A program made the translations under genes and the position numbers. From the NCBI RefSeq assembly GCF_042656585.1, contig NZ_JBHSPG010000023.1: DNA of 64,000 bases, one strand, 5' to 3'. Origin of the DNA: Thalassorhabdus alkalitolerans (GTDB taxonomy: Bacteria; Bacillota; Bacilli; Bacillales; Marinococcaceae). The notes below the pieces were generated by a model. That model did no database searches, had not been told where the DNA came from, and saw only the letters and a program-made list of their open reading frames with translations. This document shows, piece after piece, positions 1 to 9,700 of this stretch (the stretch's first letter is position 1; every line of letters starts with the position of its first letter).

Positions 1-1055
1 AAGAGCTTTGGGCCTGTACAACATGCCGAAACTGTGAGGACCAGTGCCCGGTGATGAATGAGCACGTCGATAAGATCATCGATATGCGTCGTTACCTTGT
101 CTTAACCGAAGGTAAGATGGACTCAGAAGCCCAGCGTGCGATGACGAACATTGAGCGCCAGGGAAACCCGTGGGGGATTAACCGCAAGGAGCGTGAGAAC
201 TGGCGGGAAAGCCGGGACGATGTCGACGCGCCGACGATCAAAGAAATGAAAAAACGCGGGGAAGAGTTTGAGTACCTGTTCTTTGTGGGATCCATGGGCT
301 CCTATGACAAGAGAAGTCAAAAAATAGCCCAGTCCTTTGCGAAACTGATGAATGAAGCGGGTGTGAAGTTTGCGATTCTAGGAAACAAGGAAAAGAACTC
401 CGGTGACACGCCAAGACGGATTGGAAACGAGTTTCTGTTTCAGGAGCTTGCGACGGCAAACATTGACACGTTCCAGAAAAATGACGTAAAAAAGATCGTC
501 ACGATTGATCCTCACGCCTACAACACGTTTAAAAATGAATATCCTGACTTCGGACTGGAAGAAGATGTGGAAGTCTATCATCATACCGAGCTTCTCGCTG
601 AGCTGGTCCGGGAAGGCAAGCTGAAGCCGACCCATGAAATCAAGGAAACGATCACGTACCACGATTCCTGTTACCTGGGCCGCTACAATGACGTGTATGA
701 TCCTCCGAGAGAAATTTTAAAAGCCATTCCAGGCCTTACGGTCGTGGAAATGGAACGAAACCGTGAGGACGGCATGTGCTGCGGAGCCGGCGGCGGCATG
801 ATGTGGATGGAAGAAGAAGCGGGGCAGCGGGTGAACGTCGCCCGGACAGAGCAGGCGATGGAAGTGAGCCCGTCCATGATTGGGAGCGGGTGCCCGTACT
901 GCCTGACGATGCTGAGTGACGGGACCAAGGCCAAGGAAGTGGAAGATGATATTTCCACACTGGATATTGCTGAAATTCTTGAACAATCTGTGGTTGGACC
1001 AACGAAACCAGCTGGTGATGAGGAAGAAGAACCTCAGCCGGCAGCGGAAAGATAG
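1..1055 (+). CDS. fadF: FadF-type iron-sulfur oxidoreductase, C-terminal part (5' end outside window)
   Basis: The reading frame is open from the first complete codon at base 3, so this is the last 350 residues of a longer protein. It begins inside a ferredoxin-type cluster motif (CTTCRNCEDQCP). Two CCG-type cysteine-rich modules follow: HDSCYLGRYNDVYDPPREIL with a mid-protein cysteine, and DGMCCGAGGGMMW followed by GSGCPYC. This layout is that of the heterodisulfide-reductase-like subunit that passes electrons from acyl-CoA dehydrogenase/ETF to the quinone pool. In B. subtilis the corresponding gene (ywjF/fadF, about 700 residues) sits next to an acyl-CoA dehydrogenase and upstream of rpoE, as here. 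The tail is acidic. Membrane segments would lie in the missing N-terminus. A LutA/GlpC-type relative is less likely given the neighbours. Confidence 0.85.
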   Translation, partial: ELWACTTCRNCEDQCPVMNEHVDKIIDMRRYLVLTEGKMDSEAQRAMTNIERQGNPWGINRKERENWRESRDDVDAPTIKEMKKRGEEFEYLFFVGSMGSYDKRSQKIAQSFAKLMNEAGVKFAILGNKEKNSGDTPRRIGNEFLFQELATANIDTFQKNDVKKIVTIDPHAYNTFKNEYPDFGLEEDVEVYHHTELLAELVREGKLKPTHEIKETITYHDSCYLGRYNDVYDPPREILKAIPGLTVVEMERNREDGMCCGAGGGMMWMEEEAGQRVNVARTEQAMEVSPSMIGSGCPYCLTMLSDGTKAKEVEDDISTLDIAEILEQSVVGPTKPAGDEEEEPQPAAER

Positions 1056-1060
1056 GTATA

Positions 1061-1090
1061 AAAGGGAGCAGAGTAGATGCTCCCTTTTTT
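1061..1090 (+). terminator. Rho-independent terminator of fadF
   Basis: A perfect 10-bp stem, AAAGGGAGCA paired with TGCTCCCTTT, has a 7-base loop and ends in a run of T. It lies a few bases after the fadF stop and separates fadF from the thiolase transcript. Confidence 0.9.
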
Positions 1091-1172
1091 CTGAAAAATA
1101 AATGAGCATACGGGGGAAGACCCGTTATCTTTGAAAACTATCTATAAATATTTTGCTATTTAATAAAAAAGG

Positions 1173-1225
1173 TTGATTTTTCTAAATTTTTTGTATAATT
1201 TAATAGTAAGAAGAAAGCGCTTTCA
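1173..1225 (+). promoter_or_regulatory. Promoter and CcpA cre site of the thiolase (mmg-like) operon
   Basis: A TATAAT at 1194-1199 is preceded by TTGATT at 1173-1178; the 15-bp spacing is short. Just downstream, 1213-1225 reads GAAAGCGCTTTCA, a perfect palindromic match to the catabolite responsive element. Its position at about +7 to +19 would allow CcpA roadblock repression. The B. subtilis mmg operon is also CcpA-controlled, which fits carbon-catabolite repression of acyl-CoA catabolism. The rest of the 323-base gap before the thiolase holds only the leader hairpin listed next. Confidence 0.7.
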
Positions 1226-1270
1226 GATTAGATCCTTGAACAGCAAATTGAGGACTGCAGAAGAAACAAG

Positions 1271-1300
1271 AACCATCTAAAGGGTACGAGGTGGTTTTTT
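1271..1300 (+). terminator. Leader terminator upstream of thiolase
   Basis: AACCATCT pairs with AGGTGGTT (8 bp, one wobble) across a 10-base loop and runs into six T. It lies between the candidate promoter (1194-1199) and the thiolase start (1379), downstream of the separate fadF terminator. It could therefore act as an attenuator rather than as an end-of-gene terminator. I found no T-box or other known riboswitch consensus around it. Confidence 0.5.
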
Positions 1301-1378
1301 GCTAATGGGTGACCGTCTTTTTTTGCAGCCGAAAATAATGAGCGAGCGTTCGATAGGAAAAGGAAAGGGTGATTTCTG

Positions 1379-2557
1379 ATGAGAAGAACAGTAATTGTAG
1401 AAGGTGCAAGAACACCATTTGGAAAGTTCGGCGGGGCGTTGCAGGCATTAACAGCGTCAGAGCTTGGAGGGTATGCCATTAAAGAAGCGGTAGAACGTTC
1501 AGGTGTGAATAAAGAGGACATTCAAGAAGTAATCATGGGAAACGTCCTGCAAGGAGGGCAGGGTCAGCTTCCTTCCAGACAGGCATCTCGCCATGCCGGT
1601 CTATCTTGGGAAGTAGAAACAGAAACCATTAACAAAGTTTGTGCTTCAGGGATGAGAAGTGTGACAGCTGCTGATCAAATCATCAGATCAGGGGACGGTA
1701 CAATGATTATCGCCGGGGGAATGGAGTCGATGAGCAATGCTCCGTACATAGTGCCCAAAGCTCGCTGGGGAGCAAGAATGGGTGATACTCCCATGAAAGA
1801 TCTCATGGTTCATGATGGTCTCACATGTTCTTTCCAGGGAGTTCACATGGGGGTATATGGAAACACAGTAGCGGAACAGCATGAAATTTCCCGGGAAATG
1901 CAAGATGAATGGGCGCTGAGAAGCCATGAAAGAGCTGTCAGTGCAACCGACAATGGAAGGCTGAGAAAGGAAATTGTCGGCGTGACCATTCCCCAGCGCA
2001 AAGGAGAAGATTTGGTTGTAGAAGAAGATGAAGCTCCTAGAAGAAACGCTGGCATCGAACAAATGAGAAAGCTTTCTTCTATTTTTTCCAAGGATGGAAC
2101 GATCACTGCCGGGAATGCGCCTGGAGTAAATGACGGAGCTTGCGCAATGGTGCTGATGGAAGAGCTGAAGGCAGAAGAGGCCGGCTTAAATAAGCTTGCA
2201 ACGATAGTTGGTCATACAGCGCTCGCTTTGGAAGCAGAGAATTTTCCTAAGACCCCTGGTCTTGTTATTCAAAAGCTTCTTAAGAAAACAGGAAAAAGAC
2301 TGGATGACATCAAGCTGTTTGAAATTAACGAGGCTTTCTCAGCAGTGGCCTTAACCAGTAACAAAATTGCAGGGCTGTCTCCAGAAAAAGTGAACGTAAA
2401 TGGCGGTGCCGTAGCATTAGGCCATCCAATTGGAGCAAGTGGAGCCAGAATTATTTTAACTCTTGCCTATGAATTGAGAGAAAGAGGAGGAGGTCTTGGC
2501 ATCGCAGCTATTTGCAGCGGAGGCGGACAGGGAGACGCTGTTTTAATAGAGGTATAA
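1379..2557 (+). CDS. mmgA: Acetyl-CoA acetyltransferase (thiolase)
   Basis: A 392-residue thiolase that would condense two acetyl-CoA or cleave acetoacetyl-CoA/3-ketoacyl-CoA in the cytosol. The nucleophilic cysteine is Cys88 in NKVCASGMRS. The C-terminal catalytic motifs ALGHPIGASGA and AICSGGGQG are intact, and the length is standard. The ATG is preceded by AAAGGGTGAT. It is the first gene of a cluster with hydroxyacyl-CoA dehydrogenase and two acyl-CoA dehydrogenases, the arrangement of the B. subtilis mother-cell mmgABC genes. That supports a degradative role in short-chain fatty acid oxidation. AtoB/FadA-type annotation would be equivalent; substrate chain length cannot be read from sequence. 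A cre site upstream suggests glucose repression. Confidence 0.92.
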   Translation: MRRTVIVEGARTPFGKFGGALQALTASELGGYAIKEAVERSGVNKEDIQEVIMGNVLQGGQGQLPSRQASRHAGLSWEVETETINKVCASGMRSVTAADQIIRSGDGTMIIAGGMESMSNAPYIVPKARWGARMGDTPMKDLMVHDGLTCSFQGVHMGVYGNTVAEQHEISREMQDEWALRSHERAVSATDNGRLRKEIVGVTIPQRKGEDLVVEEDEAPRRNAGIEQMRKLSSIFSKDGTITAGNAPGVNDGACAMVLMEELKAEEAGLNKLATIVGHTALALEAENFPKTPGLVIQKLLKKTGKRLDDIKLFEINEAFSAVALTSNKIAGLSPEKVNVNGGAVALGHPIGASGARIILTLAYELRERGGGLGIAAICSGGGQGDAVLIEV

Positions 2558-2646
2558 AAGGCAAATCACTATTGCTTTTATCTTATAAGAAGAAATAGAA
2601 AACAATCATCTGACAAGACCAGGAGGCAAGGAGGAAGTGTGTATAT

Positions 2647-3498
2647 ATGAAAATACAAAACATTATGGTCGTCGGTGCAGGCCAAATGGGATCCGGCATC
2701 GCACAGGTACATGCCGAAGCTGGATATCACGTTTATTTAAACGATATTGATGCAGCGAGAGTAGAAAAAGGATTAGCGGTCATCCGAAAAAATCTATCAA
2801 GACAAGTAGAGAAAGAAAGAATGACCGAGGAGCAAAAAGAAGCTGCACTTGCTCATATCCACCTCTCAACCGAGTTAGACGATGCCCAAAAGGTGGATCT
2901 GGTTATTGAGGCAGCGATTGAGAATATGGACACAAAAAAGGAGATATTTGCTGCGTTGGACCGGTTAGCGCCGGAGCATGCCATTTTGGCTACGAATACA
3001 TCTTCTCTTCCGATTACTGAGATTGCAGCTGCCACCAACAGGCCTGAACAGGTAATCGGTATGCATTTCATGAATCCGGTTCCAGTCATGAAGCTTGTCG
3101 AGATCATCAGGGGACTGGCCACGACTGATGAGGTATTTGAAAACGTAAAGAACACGGCCGAGGCTCTAAAGAAGGTTCCGGTAGAGGTAAACGACTTTCC
3201 CGGGTTTGTGTCCAATCGCATCCTGCTGCCTATGATTAACGAGGCCATCTACACCGTCTATGAAGGTGTAGCGGAGCCAGAAGCCATAGATGAAGTGATG
3301 AAGCTTGGCATGAACCATCCGATGGGACCTTTAACTCTTGCTGACTTTATCGGGCTCGATACATGTCTGTATATTATGGAAACGCTTCATGAAGGACTGG
3401 GAGATGACAAATATAGACCATGTCCTCTTCTTAGAAAGTATGTGAAGGCTGGGTGGCTTGGAAAGAAATCAGGAAGAGGTTTCTACCAATACCATTAA
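2647..3498 (+). CDS. mmgB: 3-hydroxybutyryl-CoA dehydrogenase
   Basis: A 283-residue NAD(P)-dependent 3-hydroxyacyl-CoA dehydrogenase of the single-domain Hbd/MmgB type. The N-terminal Rossmann motif is VVGAGQMGSGIAQ. The catalytic histidine lies in IGMHFMNPVP, and the C-terminal helical domain (GFVSNRILLPMINEA onward) is complete. The start ATG has AAGGAGG 12 bases upstream, a slightly long spacing; no other in-frame start fits better. It follows the thiolase by 89 bases and precedes an acyl-CoA dehydrogenase, so it should perform the second oxidation of a short-chain beta-oxidation spiral. No enoyl-CoA hydratase gene is present in the window, so that step must be encoded elsewhere. Confidence 0.93.
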   Translation: MKIQNIMVVGAGQMGSGIAQVHAEAGYHVYLNDIDAARVEKGLAVIRKNLSRQVEKERMTEEQKEAALAHIHLSTELDDAQKVDLVIEAAIENMDTKKEIFAALDRLAPEHAILATNTSSLPITEIAAATNRPEQVIGMHFMNPVPVMKLVEIIRGLATTDEVFENVKNTAEALKKVPVEVNDFPGFVSNRILLPMINEAIYTVYEGVAEPEAIDEVMKLGMNHPMGPLTLADFIGLDTCLYIMETLHEGLGDDKYRPCPLLRKYVKAGWLGKKSGRGFYQYH

Positions 3499-3531
3499 TT
3501 CTCTGAAATGAAAAGCCAAAGGAGGACGGTC

Positions 3532-4674
3532 ATGGAGCTGACATTTACGAGTGAGCAGCAAATGATGAGAAAAATGGTCAGAGAATTTGCAGCGGACCGT
3601 GTTCAGGGAGAAGTAAAAAGGATGGAAGAGGAAAAACGTTTTCCGGCAGAACTGATAAAAGAGATGGCTGAGCTGGGTCTTATGGGTATTCCAGTTCCTG
3701 AGAGGTACGGCGGGGCCTCCATGGATTTTACCTCTTATGTGATCGCAATTCATGAATTGTCAAAGGTCAGTCCGGCCGTTGGGGTCATTTTGTCGGTTCA
3801 TACCTCCGTTGGAACTAATCCTATTCTTTACTTTGGGACGGAAGAACAAAAGCAAAAGTATGTGCCAAAGCTTGCTTCAGGAGAGTATCTCGGGGCGTTT
3901 GCACTTACGGAGCCTGGTTCAGGAAGCGACGCAGCCAGTTTGAAAACCTCGGCTGTGCAAAAGGGAGATTATTATTCTCTAAACGGAAGCAAAGTGTTTA
4001 TCACAAACGGAGGGGCAGCTGACACTTATATCGTATTTGCATCCACCAGCCCGGAAAAAGGGAAAGACGGCATTACTGCCTTTGTTGTAGAGAAAAACAC
4101 ACCAGGACTGAAGGTAGGAAAACATGAAGAAAAGATGGGCCTTAATGGTTCAAATACAACAGAGTTAATTTTTGAAGAGTGCCAAGTGCCTTTGGAAAAC
4201 CGCCTCGGTAAAGAAGGAGAAGGCTTTAGTATTGCCATGGCTAATCTTAATAATGGGCGTGTCGGAATTGCCGCCCAGTCTCTTGGGATCGCCGAAGGAG
4301 CCTTTGAAGGAGCGAAAGCATACGCCAAAGAGCGCAAGCAGTTTGGAAAGCTAATAGGAACCCATCAGGGCCTTGCTTTTAAGCTGGCTGATATGGCGGT
4401 ACAGGTAGAAGCAGCTAGACTTTTAACGTATCAGGCAGCCAGCCTGATTTCAAAAAACAAACCAAGCGGCAAGGAATCGTCTATGGCTAAGCTTTTTGCC
4501 TCCCGTGCTGCCATGAACGTTTCAATCGAAGGGGTTCAAGTATTTGGCGGCTATGGCTATACAAAGGAATATCCAGCGGAACGGTTTTTCCGGGATGCCA
4601 AGGTTTGTGAAATATATGAGGGAACGAGCGAAATCCAAAGAATTGTCATTAGCAAAGCATTGCTGAACCAGTAA
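3532..4674 (+). CDS. Acyl-CoA dehydrogenase (first of two paralogues)
   Basis: A 380-residue FAD-dependent acyl-CoA dehydrogenase. Family signatures seen are GAFALTEPGSGSDAASLKT (FAD/substrate binding), ERKQFGKLIG, QVFGGYGYTKEYPAERFFRD, and EIYEGTSEIQR with the likely catalytic Glu. The start at 3532 is chosen over the in-frame ATG at 3508 because AAAGGAGG lies just 5' of 3532. It is of MmgC/short-branched-chain type; electrons would go through ETF to the FadF protein encoded upstream. A hairpin (about 4687-4745, arms around CCTGTC and GACAGG) separates it from the second paralogue. Exact chain-length preference is unknown. Confidence 0.9.
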   Translation: MELTFTSEQQMMRKMVREFAADRVQGEVKRMEEEKRFPAELIKEMAELGLMGIPVPERYGGASMDFTSYVIAIHELSKVSPAVGVILSVHTSVGTNPILYFGTEEQKQKYVPKLASGEYLGAFALTEPGSGSDAASLKTSAVQKGDYYSLNGSKVFITNGGAADTYIVFASTSPEKGKDGITAFVVEKNTPGLKVGKHEEKMGLNGSNTTELIFEECQVPLENRLGKEGEGFSIAMANLNNGRVGIAAQSLGIAEGAFEGAKAYAKERKQFGKLIGTHQGLAFKLADMAVQVEAARLLTYQAASLISKNKPSGKESSMAKLFASRAAMNVSIEGVQVFGGYGYTKEYPAERFFRDAKVCEIYEGTSEIQRIVISKALLNQ

Positions 4675-4772
4675 AAAAAGAAACAGGGAATGTGCCTGTC
4701 ATGACTTTCCACTCAGCTTTTGAAGCAGACAGGGCAGGTGCATTTCACAGGATAAATAAGGAGAGATAACAA

Positions 4773-5915
4773 ATGAACTTTTTATTAACAGAAGAGCAGC
4801 AAATGATTAGAAAAATGGTAAGGGATTTTGCTGAAAAGGAAGTAGCTCCCACGGCTGCAGAGCGTGACGAAGAAGAACGTTTTGATATGAAGATCTTTGA
4901 GAAAATGGCTGAGCTGGGCCTGACAGGCATCCCTTGGCCCGAAGAATACGGAGGGATTGGAGCAGATTATGTCAGCTATGTCATCGCAGTGGAGGAATTA
5001 TCAAGAGTATGTGCATCCACAGGGGTAACGTTGTCTGCCCATTTGTCTCTGGCAAGCTGGCCTGTATACAAATACGGAACAGAAGAACAAAAACAAAAAT
5101 ACTTACGGGCCATGGCGGAAGGAACAAAAATGGGAGCTTACGGACTGACGGAGCCCGGTTCAGGGTCAGATGCAGCAGCAATGAAGACGACTGCTGAGGA
5201 AGACGGGGACGATTATATTTTAAATGGTTCTAAAATCTTTATTACTAACGGCGGTATTGCTGACATCTATATCGTTTTTGCTATTACAAGTCCTGAGAAA
5301 AAGCACAAAGGCATTAGTGCATTTATTGTAGAAAAAGATTTTCCTGGTTTTTCAGTAGGCAAAAAAGAAAAGAAACTGGGGATTCGCTCATCTCCTACCA
5401 CGGAAATTATTTTTGAAAACTGCCGGGTCCCAAAAGAAAACATGCTCGGAAAAGAAGGGGAAGGCTTTAAAGTAGCAATGAGCACACTCGATGGAGGGCG
5501 CAACGGCATTGCAGCCCAGGCCGTCGGTATCGCTCAAGGAGCCCTTGATGCTGCGGCAGACTATGCAAAAGAAAGAAAACAATTCGGCCAGGCTATCGGA
5601 AAAATGCAGGGGATTTCTTTTAAGCTGGCAGATATGGCTACAAAAATAGAGGCTTCTAGACTTCTTACCTATCAGGCTGCCTGGAGGGAAAGTGAGGGAG
5701 TTTCCTATGGCAAAGAATCTGCGATGTCAAAGCTTTTTGCAGGTGATACAGCCATGGAAGTAACAACAGAGGCAGTTCAAGTATTTGGGGGCTACGGATA
5801 CACAAAGGAATATCCGGTTGAAAGGTACATGCGTGACGCCAAGATCACACAAATTTATGAAGGAACCAATGAAGTGCAGCGCCTTGTTATTTCAAAAATG
5901 CTTTTATCTGAGTAA
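4773..5915 (+). CDS. Acyl-CoA dehydrogenase (second paralogue)
   Basis: A 380-residue paralogue of the preceding gene, collinear over its whole length, with GAYGLTEPGSGSDAAAMKT, ERKQFGQAIG, FGGYGYTKEYPVERYMRD and the catalytic-region motif QIYEGTNEVQR. AAGGAGAG precedes the ATG. This looks like the more canonical short/branched-chain enzyme (AcdA-like). Two adjacent copies suggest division of labour between straight and branched acyl-CoAs. The IcmF mutase downstream interconverts exactly those substrates (inference). The gene is followed by 126 bases without a clear terminator before the TetR gene. Confidence 0.9.
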   Translation: MNFLLTEEQQMIRKMVRDFAEKEVAPTAAERDEEERFDMKIFEKMAELGLTGIPWPEEYGGIGADYVSYVIAVEELSRVCASTGVTLSAHLSLASWPVYKYGTEEQKQKYLRAMAEGTKMGAYGLTEPGSGSDAAAMKTTAEEDGDDYILNGSKIFITNGGIADIYIVFAITSPEKKHKGISAFIVEKDFPGFSVGKKEKKLGIRSSPTTEIIFENCRVPKENMLGKEGEGFKVAMSTLDGGRNGIAAQAVGIAQGALDAAADYAKERKQFGQAIGKMQGISFKLADMATKIEASRLLTYQAAWRESEGVSYGKESAMSKLFAGDTAMEVTTEAVQVFGGYGYTKEYPVERYMRDAKITQIYEGTNEVQRLVISKMLLSE

Positions 5916-6041
5916 AAAAAGGAGCCGGCACGGTAAACCGTTTCGGGGAGTGCAGGAGCCAATTGGGTGTGAAAGATATGAGGGAGAGCAGCTTTTCATG
6001 AGCTGCACCCCTTTCTTATAAATCAAGGGGAGGTCGTGCTG

Positions 6042-6674
6042 GTGAAAAAAAAGAAAGTGCCATCGATGGTGAAGGATCAACAGCTCATTAAACATCGACG
6101 TGAGCAAATGATACAAGGAGCTATCACGCTTTTTAAGGAAAAAGGTTATCATCGGACCACGACCAGGGAAATTGCCAAGGAATCAGGTTTCAGCATTGGA
6201 ACACTGTACGAGTATATTGGATCAAAGGAAGACGTTTTGTATTTGGTGTGCGATTCAGTGTATGAAGAAGTAAGGACCCGTCTTGACTCCTTGATTGATA
6301 CAGAATCCGTTGGTCTTGACCGACTTAAGTTAATCATAACCTCTCTGTTTAATGTAATGGATGAAATGCAGGATGAAGTGCTGGTGATGTACCAGGAAGT
6401 CAAATCTCTCCCTAAGGAGGCGCTTCCCTACGTCCTGAAAAAAGAAGTGGCCATGACGGCCATTATAGAACAGGCGATAAAAGACTGCAGGGAACCCGGA
6501 GTCCTGACCATTTCAGATAAGGAAGCCACCTTAATGGCTCATAATATAATGGTAAAAGGACAAATGTGGACCTTTAGGCGCTGGGCGCTAAAGCATTCCT
6601 TTACTCTTAAGGAATACACCGATATCCAAATCAAGATGCTGCTCGGTGGAGTGGTGTCAGAACAAATGTCTTAA
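6042..6674 (+). CDS. TetR/AcrR-family transcriptional regulator of the acyl-CoA cluster
   Basis: About 210 residues. The N-terminal TetR helix-turn-helix lies at roughly residues 15-60 (signature TTREIAKESGFSIGTLYEYIGSKEDVL), followed by an all-helical ligand domain. I chose the GTG at 6042 because GGGGAGG lies 8 bases upstream; the alternative GTG at 6036 is too close to it. It is 28 bases upstream of icmF and so probably co-transcribed. By analogy with FadR and related TetR repressors beside acyl-CoA genes, it probably senses an acyl-CoA and controls this cluster. I could not identify its operator. Confidence 0.85.
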   Translation: MKKKKVPSMVKDQQLIKHRREQMIQGAITLFKEKGYHRTTTREIAKESGFSIGTLYEYIGSKEDVLYLVCDSVYEEVRTRLDSLIDTESVGLDRLKLIITSLFNVMDEMQDEVLVMYQEVKSLPKEALPYVLKKEVAMTAIIEQAIKDCREPGVLTISDKEATLMAHNIMVKGQMWTFRRWALKHSFTLKEYTDIQIKMLLGGVVSEQMS

Positions 6675-6702
6675 TATTTTGAAAAGAAAAGAGGGCATGC
6701 AG

Positions 6703-9700
6703 ATGGCACAAGAGGATTTATACCGACCGAAGAATCACGTTCGTTTTGTGACAGCTTCTAGTCTGTTTGATGGACATGATGCCTCGATTAACATCATGAG
6801 GAGGCTTTTGCAGGCAGGAGGGGCAGAAGTTGTACATCTCGGTCATAATCGTTCAGTAGAGGAAGTTGTAAACGCAGCCATTCAAGAGGATGTACAAGGA
6901 ATCGCTATCTCATCCTATCAGGGCGGTCATATTGAATATTTTAAGTATTGCTATGATCTGTTACAGGAAAAAGGAGCGGGCCATATTCGAATTTATGGTG
7001 GAGGCGGCGGAGTGATCACCCCTCCAGAGATTAAGGAGCTTCATGAATATGGCATTGCCCGTATTTTCTCTCCGGAGGATGGAAGAACGTTCGGGCTTCG
7101 TGGAATGATTAGTCAAATGCTTGAGGAATGCGATTTTCCTACCATCCAGGATACAACCATGCGGATGGAAGAGATCAAGGAGAAAAGGGATCAGGCGGTG
7201 GCTCGTTTTCTTTCTGTCGTAGAAACAGAAGGAGAAACAAAAAAGGCATGGGAAAAAGCTTTGCAGGAGCTTAAAGGACTTGCAGGAGCAAAGGATGCTC
7301 CGGTGCTTGGAATTACAGGAACAGGAGGTTCCGGGAAAAGCTCATTGACCGATGAGCTGGTCAGGCGTTTCATACGTGAATTCCCTGAGAAAACGGTGGC
7401 GATTTTGTCTATTGACCCCACTAAGCAGAAAACGGGAGGAGCTCTTCTTGGGGACCGTATACGGATGAACTCTATACACCATTCACGGGTGTATATGAGA
7501 AGCCTTGCCACACGGGGCTCAAAGACGGAGATGTCCAACAGCATTGTAGATGCTATTGAAGTGGCTAAGGCTGCAGGCTTTGATTTAATCATTATTGAGA
7601 CAAGCGGGATCGGACAGGGGGATGCTGAAATCACAGAGGTTTCTGATGTGTCCATGTATGTTATGACAAGTGAATTCGGTTCCCCTTCTCAGCTCGAAAA
7701 GATTGACATGATCGATTTTGCCGATTTAATTGCGGTAAACAAGTTTGACCGAAAAGGGTCAGAGGATGCAAAGCGTGATGTAAGTAAACAATATCAGCGG
7801 AGTCATATGCTTTTTGAGCAGGATACAAAAGAAATGCCGGTCTACGGAACAATAGCCAGTCAATTTAATGACCCGGGCACTAATATTTTATTTGCTGCCT
7901 TAATTGACGCATTAAACAAAAAATGCGGTACAGAGTGGGAAACGGCTATTGATGTAACGAAGGAATCAAAAAAGAAAGACTTAATTATTCCTCCTGAGCG
8001 GATTACGTATTTAAGGGAGATTGTACAGACAGTCAGAAATTATAAAGCTTATGCTGAAAAGCAGTCTGAATTGGCCCGCAAGCTGTTCCAGATTTCCGGA
8101 ACCATTGATTTGCTCAAGAAGCAGGAGGAAGCAAATGAAGAGATGATAAAAGAGCTGCAGAACATCTATGAGGATATCGAAGAAGACCTTGATAAAGATG
8201 TACGAAAGCTCTTACGAAACTGGGAAGACTTTAAAGATTCCTACAAACAAGATACCTTTACTACAAAAATCAGAGATAAAGAAATCGTAACCGAGCTTCA
8301 GACCGAATCATTGTCAGGTCTGAAAATTCCCAAAGTGGCTCTCCCAAAATACAAGGACTGGGGAGAAATTGTAAAGTGGAGCATGAAGGAAAATGTTCCA
8401 GGCAAGTTTCCTTTTACAGCCGGTGTTTTTCCATTTAAGAGAAAAGGGGAAGACCCTAAGAGACAGTTTGCTGGAGAAGGAACACCGGAACGGACAAACC
8501 GCCGCTTCCACTATTTATCAAAAGACGATGAGGCCAAGCGTCTAAGCACAGCCTTTGACTCTGTTACATTGTACGGAGAAGACCCGGACCACCGGCCCGA
8601 TATATACGGAAAAGTGGGGGAAAGCGGCGTAAGCATATGTACATTGGAAGACATGAAAAAGCTCTATGACGGGTTTGACCTTTGTGCGCCGACTACCTCC
8701 GTGTCTATGACGATCAACGGGCCGGCACCAATTATTTTAGCTATGTTTATGAACACGGCTATTGACCAGCAGATCGAATTTTTTGCTGAAAAGCACGGAC
8801 GGCGTCCGACCATCGAGGAAGCAGAAGAAATAAAACAGTGGGCCCTGTCTACCGTAAGAGGAACAGTGCAGGCTGACATTTTAAAGGAAGATCAAGGGCA
8901 GAACACATGTATTTTCTCCACAGAATTTGCACTTAGAATGATGGGGGACATCCAAAGCTACTTTATTACAAAGAAGGTTCGAAACTATTATTCCGTTTCG
9001 ATCTCGGGCTACCATATTGCCGAAGCAGGGGCAAATCCTATCAGTCAGCTTTCTTTTACTCTGGCTAATGCTTTCACCTACGTGGAGTACTATTTAAGCC
9101 GGGGAATGGACATTGACGACTTTGCACCGAACCTTTCCTTCTTTTTCAGTAACGGCCTTGATCCGGAATATACAGTGATTGGCCGTGTTGCAAGAAGAAT
9201 CTGGTCAACAGTAATGAAAAATAAATATGACGCCAATGAACGGAGCCAGAAGCTGAAATATCACGTGCAGACGTCTGGACGCTCATTGCATGCCCAGGAA
9301 ATTGATTTCAATGATATACGTACCACACTTCAAGCGTTAATGGCTATCTATGATAACTGTAACTCCCTGCACACGAATGCTTATGATGAAGCAGTCACTA
9401 CTCCTACAGAGAGTTCGGTAAGAAGGGCCATGGCTATTCAAATGATTATCAGTAAAGAGCTTGGGCTTGCAAAAAATGAAAACTCCCTTCAGGGTTCATT
9501 TATTATTGAGGAACTGACGGAGCTGGTAGAGGAAGCAGTGCTTCAGGAGCTGGAGCGGATCAACGATAGAGGCGGCGTACTTGGCGCGATGGAAACTCAG
9601 TATCAGCGCGGTAAAATCCAGGAAGAGTCCATGTATTATGAAATGAAAAAGCACACAGGGGAGCTTCCGATTATAGGGGTAAACACGTACCTGAACCCTG

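Noticed and set aside
1200..1378. T-box riboswitch in the thiolase leader
   Set aside because: The terminator is real, but AGGGTACGAGGTGG does not match the T-box AGGGTGGNACCGCG and no specifier stem was seen; an amino-acid T-box would not fit the gene.
1055..6041. FadR-type operators (TGAATGA..TCATTCA) in the acyl-CoA cluster
   Set aside because: No palindrome of that form was found in the intergenic stretches I read.
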